A stretch of DNA of 64,000 nt, from assembly GCF_005503445.1 (NCBI RefSeq), contig NZ_SCOH01000025.1, positions 22,501 through 86,500 of the forward strand, written 5' to 3'. The position numbers and the translations under genes were made by a program. A model generated the notes under the pieces. It worked only from the letters and a program-made list of their open reading frames with translations, was not told the origin of the DNA and ran no database searches. Each line of letters begins with the position of its first letter. Position 1 is the first letter of the stretch. This document shows positions 46,975 through 56,383 of this stretch, one piece after another. The DNA comes from Chitinivorax sp. B. GTDB taxonomy: Bacteria > Pseudomonadota > Gammaproteobacteria > Burkholderiales > SCOH01.

Positions 46975-49299
46975 TTGTCAAACAAAAAAAGCAAGAAAAC
47001 AGAAAAAATTTCTCAATCAGCCGTAAAAGGTAAGAAAAACAAGAACAAGAAAACCAGCCTGAGGCTTGCTGATCCTTTCTTGGCACGTGAAAAAGCCAAT
47101 TATCCAAATCCGCTTCCCAGTCGTGAATTCATCATCCAGATCCTGACCGACAAAGGTGTGCCGGTTTATGCCGATAGCCTTGCAGACTGGTTGGATATTC
47201 GCCAGGAGGAAATATCGCTGTTTGAGCGCCGGTTGCGTGCCATGGAGCGCGATGGCGAAATCATGCTGAACCGCAAAGGTGCCATTTGCATTGCTGAGAA
47301 ACTGGACTTGATCAAGGGGCGTGTGCAAGGCCATAAGGATGGGTATGGTTTCCTGGTGCCTGACGATGGTGGGGATGATCTGTTCCTGGGGCCGAAGGAA
47401 ATGCATAAGGTATTGCATGGTGATCGTGCCCTGGTGAAAGAGGTTGGTAAAGATTTCAAGGGACGTCGCGAAGGTCGGATCGTGGAGGTGCTCGAACGCC
47501 GCAACGCCAAGCTGGTAGGCCGATTGTTCAATCAGCGCGGTGTGCTGTTCGTGGTAGCGGAGGATAAGCGCATCAGTCAGGATATTCTGGTTGCGCCGCA
47601 GGATGTAGGCGATGCCCAATCTGGTCAAGTGGTGATGGTGGAACTGATTGCCCAGCCGGACAAATATGCTCAGCCGCAGGGTCGGGTGATTGAAATATTG
47701 GGTAACTATGGTGATTCGGGTATGGAGATCGAAATTGCCTTGCGCAAACACGATCTGCCATTTGAATTTTCAGCTGAGGCAGAAGCTCAGGCCAAAAAGA
47801 CACCCAAGAAAGTCCGCAAGCTGGATTGGAAGCCGGATGCTGGGCTCAAGCGCGAAGATCTACGCGAGATGCCACTGGTTACGATTGATGGCGAAACGGC
47901 GCGGGATTTCGACGATGCCGTTTACTGTGAGCCAGCAGGTAAAGGTTGGCGGTTGGTGGTGGCGATTGCGGATGTCAGCTATTACGTACGGCCAGATGAC
48001 GCGCTGGATATCACCTCACGGGAGCGCGGAAATTCCGTGTACTTCCCACGGCGCGTCATCCCCATGTTGCCGGAACAGCTTTCCAACGGTATCTGCTCAC
48101 TGAATCCGGATGTCGAACGCATGTGCATGGTGTGCGACATAAGCATTTCGGCCAGGGGTGAGATCAAGAAGTACCGGTTCTTCCCGGCGGTCATGCATTC
48201 CAAGGCGCGACTGACCTACAACAAAGTGTGGGAAATGCTGAGCGAGCCGGCCAGCCCGTTGCGTGAGGAGTACTCGACCGTTCTGCCGCATGTGGAGCAT
48301 CTATACAAGCTGTTCCAGATTTTGTTGGCGGCACGGCATCGTCGTGGTGCCATTGACTTTGAAACGGTTGAGACGCAGATGATCTTCAATGATGGGGGTA
48401 AGATCGATCGGATCGTACCTGTGTCGCGGAACGATGCACATCGTTTGATTGAAGAGTGTATGTTGGCCGCCAACGTTTGTGCGTCAGACTTCCTGCAGCA
48501 ACATGAGCACCCAGCGCTATACCGGATTCACGAAGGCCCGACCGCTGAGAAGCTGGATAACCTGCGCTCCTTCTTGAAGGAGTTCGCCCTGACCTTGCCT
48601 GGCGGAGATGATCCGCATGCAAAGGATTATGCCCAGTTGCTGGAGAAGGTGAAGCAAAAGCCGGAGGCAGCACTGTTGCAGACAGCCATGCTGCGTTCAC
48701 TACAGCAAGCGGTCTACAGCCCGGATAATGTTGGGCACTTCGGTTTGGCTTACGATGGCTACACCCATTTCACTTCGCCAATCCGTCGTTATCCTGATCT
48801 GTTGGTGCACCGCGCCATCAAGGCTGTCTTGCGCGAAGACAAATACAAGCCGGGCATGAAATGGGCTGAGTTGGGTATTCATTGTTCCATGACCGAACGC
48901 CGCGCGGATGATGCCACCCGTGATGTCGAAAACTGGTTGAAGTGTTTCTACATGAAGGATCGGGTGGGCGAATGCTTCACTGGTACCGTCAGTGCGGCGA
49001 CCAGTTTCGGTATTTTCGTGCTGCTGGATGACGTGTATGTGGAGGGCTTGGTCCATATCTCGGAACTGGGCAGTGATTATTTCCGTTTCGATCAAGCCTT
49101 GCATTGCTTGGTGGGTGAGCGTACTGGGCAACGTTACCGCTTGGGTGACCGGGTTCGAATCAAGGTTGTGAGAGTGGATTTGGAGACCAGCAAGATTGAC
49201 TTTGTGCTGGTGGAGGATAAGCCTGATGCGGACGCTGATGAACGAGGGCCCGTCACACCAACCAAGTCACGTGTGAGAAAGCCGAAGAAAGTGGTTTGA
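46975..49299 (+). CDS. rnr: Ribonuclease R
   Basis: A 774-residue 3'-5' exoribonuclease. It starts at TTG 46975 with AGAGGA 8 nt upstream, and the product begins with a Lys-rich tail. Cold-shock-like domains lie near 90-260. The RNB catalytic domain carries VTIDGETARDFDDAVYCEPA near 305 with the metal-binding Asp set. An S1 domain lies near 660-745 (ECFTGTVSAATSFGIFVLLD). RNase R degrades structured RNA. A terminator follows at 49405. Confidence 0.97.
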   Translation: MSNKKSKKTEKISQSAVKGKKNKNKKTSLRLADPFLAREKANYPNPLPSREFIIQILTDKGVPVYADSLADWLDIRQEEISLFERRLRAMERDGEIMLNRKGAICIAEKLDLIKGRVQGHKDGYGFLVPDDGGDDLFLGPKEMHKVLHGDRALVKEVGKDFKGRREGRIVEVLERRNAKLVGRLFNQRGVLFVVAEDKRISQDILVAPQDVGDAQSGQVVMVELIAQPDKYAQPQGRVIEILGNYGDSGMEIEIALRKHDLPFEFSAEAEAQAKKTPKKVRKLDWKPDAGLKREDLREMPLVTIDGETARDFDDAVYCEPAGKGWRLVVAIADVSYYVRPDDALDITSRERGNSVYFPRRVIPMLPEQLSNGICSLNPDVERMCMVCDISISARGEIKKYRFFPAVMHSKARLTYNKVWEMLSEPASPLREEYSTVLPHVEHLYKLFQILLAARHRRGAIDFETVETQMIFNDGGKIDRIVPVSRNDAHRLIEECMLAANVCASDFLQQHEHPALYRIHEGPTAEKLDNLRSFLKEFALTLPGGDDPHAKDYAQLLEKVKQKPEAALLQTAMLRSLQQAVYSPDNVGHFGLAYDGYTHFTSPIRRYPDLLVHRAIKAVLREDKYKPGMKWAELGIHCSMTERRADDATRDVENWLKCFYMKDRVGECFTGTVSAATSFGIFVLLDDVYVEGLVHISELGSDYFRFDQALHCLVGERTGQRYRLGDRVRIKVVRVDLETSKIDFVLVEDKPDADADERGPVTPTKSRVRKPKKVV

Positions 49300-50131
49300 T
49301 CATCCACATTTACCTGAGTGGAGGTGTGTGTAGGCTGTGGATAGGATGGCCAGGTTGATGAGTAGCAAGGATTTTTTCTGACTGCTCATAAAATGAGCAA
49401 ATCGAGCGAGTAACTGGGTGGCCCACCATTACTCGCTTTTTTTGTTGCTCAATATGGCTGCTCCGCTACATTGATTCACAGTCTGAGTGGGTAGGAGTGT
49501 GTGTTGCCTGTGGATTGGCTTGGCAATGCTTTGATATGCATTGATATTTATGTGGTGCTTAAATTTCGTGCAGATGGCTGAGTATTCCGTAGTGGGCTTC
49601 AATCCACATTCTAGGTGGAAGAGGGTGTGTGCAGGTTGTGGGCAAGCGCGCCAGCCTATTGAGTTGGCAGCCTATTTTAAGGTTGCTCGAATTTTGGGCG
49701 GCTGGTGGTTGTGAATGAGTATGATCAATACGATGACGGGTCTTGATAATCCACCATTGGCATGAAGACTTATGTGAGTGGGATGTGAATTGTTGAGCTA
49801 ATGTACTGTTCCACTAGATTTTTTGGCGGTAGCCTGGAAATCGGGCAATACCTTAGGTTAAGCGGAATTGATCGTCTCGGTTGACGGTAGTGTCATAAGA
49901 CTTACTGAATGCGGTTCACTGGGTACCCGACACCGTCCACATGTGGCGTGGAGTCCTATGTGGGTACGATGTGGGTAAGTAAGTTAAATATTTGATACAT
50001 CAGCTCAATTCGATGGTGGTTAAATTTTGTGCAGTGTCCAATGCTTGGCTGGGTGTGGTCTACTGCTTGTTTAGAGCGTCACGATTCATACACAATTCAC
50101 ATTGGTAGCCCTGTGAGGGGCGTGTGGATAA
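49300..50131. repeat. Gene-free region with dyad repeats and DnaA-box-like sequences
   Basis: About 0.9 kb without a gene. Sequences close to TTATCCACA recur: 49300-49308 TCATCCACA (+), 49336-49344 CTATCCACA (-), 49509-49517 CAATCCACA (-), 49600-49608 CAATCCACA (+), 49637-49645 TTGCCCACA (-), 49959-49967 GTACCCACA (-), 49970-49978 TTACCCACA (-) and a perfect TTATCCACA at 50123-50131 (-). Several are paired head to head about 35-45 bp apart with GTGTGTG between them, forming a degenerate repeat unit. It could bind DnaA or be an intergenic repeat family. Confidence 0.55.
49383..49443 (+). terminator. Terminator of rnr with a preceding small hairpin
   Basis: A first hairpin TGCTCAT-AAA-ATGAGCA (49383-49399) is followed by a long one with 9-bp stem AGCGAGTAA / TTACTCGCT (49405-49413 and 49429-49437) and a T7 run. 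Confidence 0.88.
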
Positions 50132-50225
50132 GCAATCTATCCTTCTCAAATCTCAGCCTTTTTTCTGGCCTGATTAAAAAATGAGCGTTTTCCGTCCAAA
50201 ACAGGCTACGTCAGGTGAACGAGCA

Positions 50226-51047
50226 ATGATTCCCATCGGGCTTCATAGCGGGGCACATGCTGCATTGACCTCCAGTTGTATCGTAGATAAGTTGGCGCGG
50301 ACTAATGCGTTGTATGCGGCGTGGCGAGCAGGTAAGTTGACGTGGGATGAAATGACACCCGTGCTGCCCATATGCCGGCCGGGCCGGCCCGAACGTCCGC
50401 TATTGGTACCGCCGAATCAGGTTGCACGACGTCAACTGAGCACGCTGGATGGTCGGGTTGCATTGGTGCATTCGATTGCACACATTGAGTTCAATGCTGT
50501 GAATTTGGCATTGGATGCGGTCTATCGATTTCATGGTATGCCTGAAGCGTATTATGGGGATTGGTTGAAAGTGGCGGCGGAAGAGGCCTGTCACTTTACT
50601 TTGCTGGCAGGCCGCCTGGCGGAGTTGGGCGCCAGTTATGGCGATGTCAGCGCGCATAATGGTCTGTGGGAAATGGCCGTAAAGACCGGCCATGACGTGT
50701 TGGTCAGAATGGCGCTGGTTCCTCGTATTCTGGAAGCGCGAGGCCTGGACGTGACACCTGGTATTCAAAAGCGGTTGCGGCAGTGCGGTGATACAGTGAC
50801 GGCTGATTTGTTGGATATCATTTTATGTGACGAGATTGGTCATGTTGCCATTGGCAATCATTGGTATCGCCAACTTTGCGAACAGCGTGGGCTGGAGCCA
50901 GTTGACACATTCCGGCACCTTTATCGGGAATATGGTGCGCCCATGATTTCGCAAGATCTGAATCGGGATGCCCGGCGTCGGGCCGGATTTGATGAGATCG
51001 AATTGCAGCTGCTGACCTCGCTCAGCATCGGAAACCCGGCCATGTAA
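50226..51047 (+). CDS. DUF455-family ferritin-like protein
   Basis: About 273 residues from ATG 50226, chosen for an AGGTGA site 7 nt upstream; an in-frame ATG at 50181 lacks one. The family core is HSIAHIEFNAVNLALDAVYR near 95, WLKVAAEEACHFTLL near 125 and ILCDEIGHVAIGNHWYR near 215. These E/H pairs are arranged as in ferritin-like di-metal helical bundles. The reaction is unknown; related genes sometimes lie near RNA-modification or lipid genes. It appears to stand alone. Confidence 0.85.
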   Translation: MIPIGLHSGAHAALTSSCIVDKLARTNALYAAWRAGKLTWDEMTPVLPICRPGRPERPLLVPPNQVARRQLSTLDGRVALVHSIAHIEFNAVNLALDAVYRFHGMPEAYYGDWLKVAAEEACHFTLLAGRLAELGASYGDVSAHNGLWEMAVKTGHDVLVRMALVPRILEARGLDVTPGIQKRLRQCGDTVTADLLDIILCDEIGHVAIGNHWYRQLCEQRGLEPVDTFRHLYREYGAPMISQDLNRDARRRAGFDEIELQLLTSLSIGNPAM

Positions 51048-51141
51048 TCCGGTTCGTCACCCTGCTTGGCCCCGATCATCGGCCAAAAACGGACTCGTGG
51101 ATTGGCTGGATGGGTGGGGATGCATATTGAGTTGGAAAAAC

Positions 51142-52599
51142 ATGAAAGTCAATTTTGTCACGTGTTGGCAGTGTATTCCGGTCATTGGCGGATTGAGCGC
51201 GATGTTGATGATCAGCCAAGCAATTGCCACAAATTCTACGTTGGTGTTCGAATCCTGCCGGATTGATGATTTACCCAGTGCCGTACAGTGTGCAATGGTC
51301 GAAGCACCGTTGGCGCCAAGTGATAACCGCAGCATTCGGGTGCAGGTAGTGCGATTGCCGGCGCTGACCCGTAATCCGATGCCAGATCCAGTCGTTTTGC
51401 TGGCAGGCGGGCCCGGTCAGGCGGCCAGTCAGCTGGGCCGCCTGACGCTGGCGCTGAACGCGCTGCGACGAGAGCGGGATGTGTTGCTGATTGATCAGCG
51501 AGGTACCGGGCGCAGTCAGTCGCTGGATTGCAAGTTGCCATCTGAAGACGATCCACTGCCGGATCTGCTGGCGGGACGACTGTTGCCAGAAGGCGCAAAG
51601 CATTGTTTTGACACTTTGCGCGACGTGGCTGGCTATTATGCTACCCATGACTATATCCGTGATCTGGAGCTGGTTCGTCAACGGTTGGGGATCAGGCAAT
51701 TCAATTTGTGGGGTGGGTCATACGGCACCCGGGTGGTACAGGAATACCTGCGATTACATCCTGAGCGGGTGCGTACGGCGGTAATGGATGGCGTGGTGCC
51801 ACCCGATGTAAGGTTGACGATCGACATTGCAGGTAACAACGAAGCACGCATGGCGTCGATTGTGGCGGACTGCCAGCGTTCGCCCACTTGCCGAGCAGCC
51901 TATCCTCGGCTTCAGCAAACCATGGCAAATTTGCCACAACGTCTGAATCAATCCCCTTTGCCGGTAGACCAACCGCACCCATGGCGTGCCACGCGTTTGA
52001 TGGGCCGGTTTGGCCATGCTGGTCTGGCGGCCAGTCTGGGTGCAATGCTCTATCAGCCTGAAACCCAGGCTTGGGTACCACGCTTGCTGCATCTGGCGGG
52101 GCAAGGTGAGGTGGCTCCGTTGTTGGCCGCTTATAGTCAACTGAGTCAGCAAATGGGCGAACAGGTCAACAGCTTGCTGTATTTTGCCGTCGCCTGTGTT
52201 GAGGATGGTGTGGTGGATGGGGTGCCACCCAATCGGCTGCACCTGTTCAGTCCGATGCAGAGCATGGCTCGTGAGGTTTGTCAGGCATGGCGTTTGCCTG
52301 CAAAGCCACTGTCGGGGATGGTGAAGTCCAATGTTCCGACTTTGTTGCTGTCAGGGGGACTCGATCCGGTTACGCCGCCGGCTTATGCGAACAGGGTGGC
52401 GCAGGGTTTGGTCAACCGTTATCAATTGCTGGCACCGCAACTGGGCCATGTCATCAGTCCAAACCGTTGTATTCCACGTGTCATTCACGAATTCATCCGC
52501 GATGCTAAGGCTGGCCAGGTAGCCAAAGAGTGCGAGTTGCAGCTGAAGACAATGCCGCCACTTCCATTTTTCGTCAGCGACAAGGAGGCACGACCATGA
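51142..52599 (+). CDS. Secreted alpha/beta hydrolase (S33/TAP-like peptidase family)
   Basis: About 485 residues from ATG 51142, which gives a signal peptide ending SQAIA. DPVVLLAGGPGQAASQLGRL is the oxyanion loop; the nucleophile is in NLWGGSYGTRVVQEYLRL (G-G-S-Y-G); the acid is in LLSGGLDPVTPPAYANRV; the His is in LGHVIS. Several Cys suggest a periplasmic protein. It resembles proline iminopeptidase-like tripeptidyl hydrolases. Its stop overlaps the ABC ATPase start (ATGA), an unusual coupling. Confidence 0.9.
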   Translation: MKVNFVTCWQCIPVIGGLSAMLMISQAIATNSTLVFESCRIDDLPSAVQCAMVEAPLAPSDNRSIRVQVVRLPALTRNPMPDPVVLLAGGPGQAASQLGRLTLALNALRRERDVLLIDQRGTGRSQSLDCKLPSEDDPLPDLLAGRLLPEGAKHCFDTLRDVAGYYATHDYIRDLELVRQRLGIRQFNLWGGSYGTRVVQEYLRLHPERVRTAVMDGVVPPDVRLTIDIAGNNEARMASIVADCQRSPTCRAAYPRLQQTMANLPQRLNQSPLPVDQPHPWRATRLMGRFGHAGLAASLGAMLYQPETQAWVPRLLHLAGQGEVAPLLAAYSQLSQQMGEQVNSLLYFAVACVEDGVVDGVPPNRLHLFSPMQSMAREVCQAWRLPAKPLSGMVKSNVPTLLLSGGLDPVTPPAYANRVAQGLVNRYQLLAPQLGHVISPNRCIPRVIHEFIRDAKAGQVAKECELQLKTMPPLPFFVSDKEARP

Positions 52600-53363
52600 T
52601 CGCCGTGGAATGCATCGCCAAGCGTTTCGTGCTCAAGGAGGGCAGGTTGATTCGCAAACGGCGCGAGGTAGTGGCATTGCGAGAAGTCAGCTTTGCCGCC
52701 CGCTCCGGGCAGATCACCGGCTTGCTGGGCCCTAACGGCGCTGGCAAGACCACGTTGTTGCGCATTATTGCCGGTGTGTTGCGGGCGGATGCTGGCCGTA
52801 TTCAAGTGGATGGGGTGGATGTTGCACAAGATCTCCTTGGCCTGCGTACACGAATGGGTGTGCTGGGTGATGCAAAGGGGTTGTATCCGCGGCTGACCGC
52901 AAGTGAAAATATTCGTTACTTTGGTCAGTTGCACGGCATCCCGACAAATCGCCTGCAGCAGCGAACCAATCAGTTGATCGAACAGCTCTCCATGCAAACT
53001 ATTGCAGATCGACCTACTGCCGGATTCTCGCAGGGTGAGCGGATGAAAACGGCAATAGCTCGTATTCTGGTACATGATCCGGATATCGTGTTGCTGGATG
53101 AACCCACCAATGGCCTGGATATTCTTGCGACACGTGCCATGCGCACGTTGATTCGTACCCTGAAGGCCGACGGAAAGACGGTGCTGTTTTCCAGTCACGT
53201 GATGCAGGAGGTAGGCGAATTGTGCGATGAGGTGGTGATCATCAACAAGGGTGGTGTGGCGGCGCAGGGTACACCGGAAACCATTCGCAAGCAGACCGGT
53301 AGCGCCACGTTGGAAGATGCCTTTGTCAGAGTGTTGGGGACGGAAGAGGGCTTGTTCGCATGA
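52596..53363 (+). CDS. ABC transporter ATP-binding protein (NatA-like)
   Basis: About 255 residues from ATG 52596. Walker A GLLGPNGAGKTTLLRIIAG near 46, signature FSQGERMKTAIARIL near 140, Walker B DIVLLDEPTNGLDI near 165, and a switch His in LFSSHVMQEV. This is the NatA/CcmA-type ATPase of a Na+ or drug exporter. It overlaps both the hydrolase and the permease by 4 nt. Confidence 0.95.
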   Translation: MIAVECIAKRFVLKEGRLIRKRREVVALREVSFAARSGQITGLLGPNGAGKTTLLRIIAGVLRADAGRIQVDGVDVAQDLLGLRTRMGVLGDAKGLYPRLTASENIRYFGQLHGIPTNRLQQRTNQLIEQLSMQTIADRPTAGFSQGERMKTAIARILVHDPDIVLLDEPTNGLDILATRAMRTLIRTLKADGKTVLFSSHVMQEVGELCDEVVIINKGGVAAQGTPETIRKQTGSATLEDAFVRVLGTEEGLFA

Positions 53364-54532
53364 TGCGTCTGGTTTCTGCTGTTTTCCGCAAGGAGTTGTT
53401 GGACATTGTCCGTGATCGCAAATCGTTGATGATGTTGGGTGTGGTGGTGTTGCTGTCAGGCCCGCTGGTGCTGGGTATCATCTTTACCATGATCAATCTG
53501 GCGCTGGAGCGGCAAAGCGATATCACACTTGCCATGACCAACCGCCAGGCTGCGCCAGAGCTGGCTATTTTTTTGATCCGACAGGGGGTGGCGGTCGAGA
53601 CTGCGCCACCGGACTATATGGATCAGCAACAGGCGGGCAAGCTTCCCATTGTGCTGGATATACCGGATGTTTTCACCCGGCGTTTTGCTCAAGGCTTACC
53701 AGCCGAAGTGCGGTTGATCGGGGATTATTCTGACCAGAAAACCAGTGGCAAGCTGGCCGTGATCCAACACTTGCTGGTGCAATATCAGTACCAGTTGGCT
53801 GCGGCACGCATGGCGTTGCAAGGCGTATCGCCTGTACTGGCCTCTCCGATTGCGGTGACACGAGTGGATCTGGCAACGCCGGAGCAAAGTGGCTCGGCCA
53901 TTCTGTCGGTGCTCGCATTCTATTCCTTGTATGGCCTGTTCTTTGGTGCCATGGGGGCCGCACTGGAAGCCACTGCTGGCGAACGTGAACGACAGTCACT
54001 GGAGCCCTTGCTGGGTAACCCAGTGAGGCCGTTGCAATTGGCTTTGGGTAAATGGCTGGCAGTCGGGTTGGCAAACGTTCTGGTGGCCTGCGCCTCATTG
54101 CTCGGCTATATCCTGACCTTGGCGTTGGCACCATTGCCAAACGTTGGCATTCCGTTCTTGTTTGGCTGGCGTGAATTCACTGGTTTCCTGCTGGTGCTGG
54201 CACCGTTTGCATTATTCGTGGCAGCTACCTTGCTAGCCTTCGGTGCATTCGGCAAAACCATCAAGGAGGCGCAAACAGCCATGTCTCTGTCGGTCAGCAT
54301 GGTTGCACTGTTGCCGTTGTTCAATATGTTTGCCAAGGACAAGCTGCCTGACTGGATCACCTGGGTGCCGGTCAACGGCCAATATTACGCGCTGGAAAAG
54401 CTGCTGCGCGGCGAATCGCTGGCTTGGTCGCAATGGCTGCCGCTCTATCTGGTGCCATTGGCCGGCGCCATGCTGATGGTGTGGTTGTTGGCACGGCAAT
54501 TGGGGGCGGAGCGACTTTTGGCAGGACGTTGA
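53360..54532 (+). CDS. ABC transporter permease (NatB-like)
   Basis: A 390-residue membrane protein. The N-terminus SAVFRKELLDIVRDRKSLMM leads into a first helix, then a large non-membrane domain (about 45-180), then five or so helices with EATAGERERQSLEPLLGNPV, a typical ABC-2 permease coupling segment. It pairs with the ATPase just upstream. The substrate is not clear; Na+ export is the best-known role for this family. Confidence 0.94.
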   Translation: MMRLVSAVFRKELLDIVRDRKSLMMLGVVVLLSGPLVLGIIFTMINLALERQSDITLAMTNRQAAPELAIFLIRQGVAVETAPPDYMDQQQAGKLPIVLDIPDVFTRRFAQGLPAEVRLIGDYSDQKTSGKLAVIQHLLVQYQYQLAAARMALQGVSPVLASPIAVTRVDLATPEQSGSAILSVLAFYSLYGLFFGAMGAALEATAGERERQSLEPLLGNPVRPLQLALGKWLAVGLANVLVACASLLGYILTLALAPLPNVGIPFLFGWREFTGFLLVLAPFALFVAATLLAFGAFGKTIKEAQTAMSLSVSMVALLPLFNMFAKDKLPDWITWVPVNGQYYALEKLLRGESLAWSQWLPLYLVPLAGAMLMVWLLARQLGAERLLAGR

Positions 54533-54707
54533 CCAAGCAGCGGGGTGGAATCTCCGTTGATTGCGCTACCGGCAGCAATGGCATTGTCTTCCGCGTCAGT
54601 ACAGGCTTCCGGTTGAGTGCCTGTGTTAAACTGGCAATCTTTTTTCGGCATCAATGCCAAATGCCGCAACTTTATTGCGTGGCATTGGGCGCATCAGGAG
54701 AGGCAGC

Positions 54708-55811
54708 ATGTCAGGAAGTAGCTTCGGGTTGTTGTTCACCGTGACTTCGTTTGGTGAATCGCACGGGCCAGGGATCGGTTGCGTGGTGGATGGCTGCCCG
54801 CCGGGGCTGGCGCTGACGGAAGCCGATATCCAGGCTGAGTTGGATCGCCGTAAGCCCGGTACATCGCGCCATGTCACGCAGCGCAAGGAGCCGGATACCG
54901 TCGAGATTCTCTCCGGTGTCTTTGAAGGTAAAACCACCGGCACCCCCATTGCCTTGCTGATTCGTAATACCGATCAACGCAGTCAGGATTACGGCAAGAT
55001 CGTCGAAACATTCCGCCCGGGGCATGCCGATTACACTTACTGGCACAAGTATGGCATTCGCGACTATCGGGGTGGCGGTCGTTCCAGCGCGCGTGAGACG
55101 GCAGTCCGGGTCGCAGCTGGTGCCATCGCAAAAAAATGGCTGCACGAACGTTACGGCGTGGTGATTCGGGGCTATATGAGTCAGCTTGGCGAGATCCGGA
55201 TTCCATTTCAGTCCTGGGAGGCAGTCCAGCAGAACCCGTTTTTTGCCCCAAACAACGAGATTGTGCCAAAGCTGGAAAGCTATATGGACGACATTCGTGC
55301 CGAGCGTGATTCGATCGGTGCGCGGATTGAAGTCGTCGCGGAAAACGTCCCGGTGGGTTGGGGTGAGCCGGTCTATGATCGACTGGATGCCGACATTGCC
55401 TATGCCATGATGAGTATCAATGCAGTCAAGGGAATTGAAATCGGTGCGGGCTTCGACAGCATTGCCCAACGTGGTTCAGAGCATTGCGATGAACTGACTC
55501 CGCAAGGCTTCGCCAGCAATCACTCGGGTGGTACGCTGGGGGGTATCTCCAGCGGGCAGGATATCTGCGTCAGCCTTGCTGTGAAACCGACCTCCAGTAT
55601 TCCGCAAGAACGTCGCTCCATCGACAAAGCCGGTAATCAGGTCATGATGCAAACCACTGGGCGTCATGATCCGTGCGTGGGCATCCGTGCCACACCGATT
55701 GCCGAAGCGATGCTGGCGTTGGTATTGATCGACCATGCTTTGCGCCACCGTGCACAGTGCAGCGATGTGCGGGTGGATACACCGGTGATTCCAGCGCGTA
55801 TTGGTAAGTAG
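54708..55811 (+). CDS. aroC: Chorismate synthase
   Basis: A 367-residue enzyme from ATG 54708, with an AGGAG-type site upstream; an in-frame ATG 54 nt earlier is less likely. [40 protein letters not shown] and [17 protein letters not shown] are the three family signatures. It converts EPSP to chorismate with reduced FMN, the last common step to aromatic amino acids. Confidence 0.98.
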   Translation: MSGSSFGLLFTVTSFGESHGPGIGCVVDGCPPGLALTEADIQAELDRRKPGTSRHVTQRKEPDTVEILSGVFEGKTTGTPIALLIRNTDQRSQDYGKIVETFRPGHADYTYWHKYGIRDYRGGGRSSARETAVRVAAGAIAKKWLHERYGVVIRGYMSQLGEIRIPFQSWEAVQQNPFFAPNNEIVPKLESYMDDIRAERDSIGARIEVVAENVPVGWGEPVYDRLDADIAYAMMSINAVKGIEIGAGFDSIAQRGSEHCDELTPQGFASNHSGGTLGGISSGQDICVSLAVKPTSSIPQERRSIDKAGNQVMMQTTGRHDPCVGIRATPIAEAMLALVLIDHALRHRAQCSDVRVDTPVIPARIGK

Positions 55812-56383
55812 ATACCTACTTGGTTTGACGGGTTTTTGGGTCGATTGCTCGGTTTGTGCAATCCATACTTGGCTGGCAACACATTTTCTGCAGTGTTGCC
55901 AGTAGCTGTCTTGATTTGTCGTGACTTGGCGGTCCATTGCTGGCGGGGTTATGACTCCAAATGTTTTTCGATAGAAAACATCCAGTGTAAGTCTCGCAAA
56001 ACCACTTCACCAGCTTTTAAGGTAACAGCAGCGCCAGTCTGCCCGTGATCCGGCAATTGTTCACCAAGGCGGCTTCCCGACTAGGCTGGTAAGCGCATCA
56101 GGATATCTTTCAGGTGGGTATGTGGCTCATGGCGCGCTGGCCAGCACACAGGCTGGCCGCGAACAATCGGTGCTTGCGTCGGCTATCCTACCCGCCGCTG
56201 CTCAACAAAGGTCAGGGCTACATTGACGGAGCTGTTACGACTCGCTTTGGCTGCATACGATGCACACCGGTCAGTGGGCGGTGGCCTGATGGCAACCGTC
56301 CGTGACCGGGGAGCGACGGCAGAGAGCACAGAATTGGGACTGGCTTGTTGCCCAGCCAGCGAACGCGACCAGTCATGCGCCGC
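55812..56383. other. Stretch of about 570 bp without a supportable gene
   Basis: No reading frame here has a convincing start or family pattern. A 7-bp hairpin GGCCAGC / GCTGGCC lies at 56139-56158. From about 56.1 kb onward the sequence becomes GC-rich, so the edge of the transferred T6SS module may fall here. Confidence 0.5.

Noticed and set aside
49300..50131. Calling this region the chromosomal origin outright
   Set aside because: DnaA, DnaN, RpmH or RnpA genes are not adjacent and no AT-rich unwinding element was clear; kept only as a finding.
55836..56048. 70-codon frame after aroC
   Set aside because: No ribosome site or recognisable motif; left as part of the gene-free stretch.
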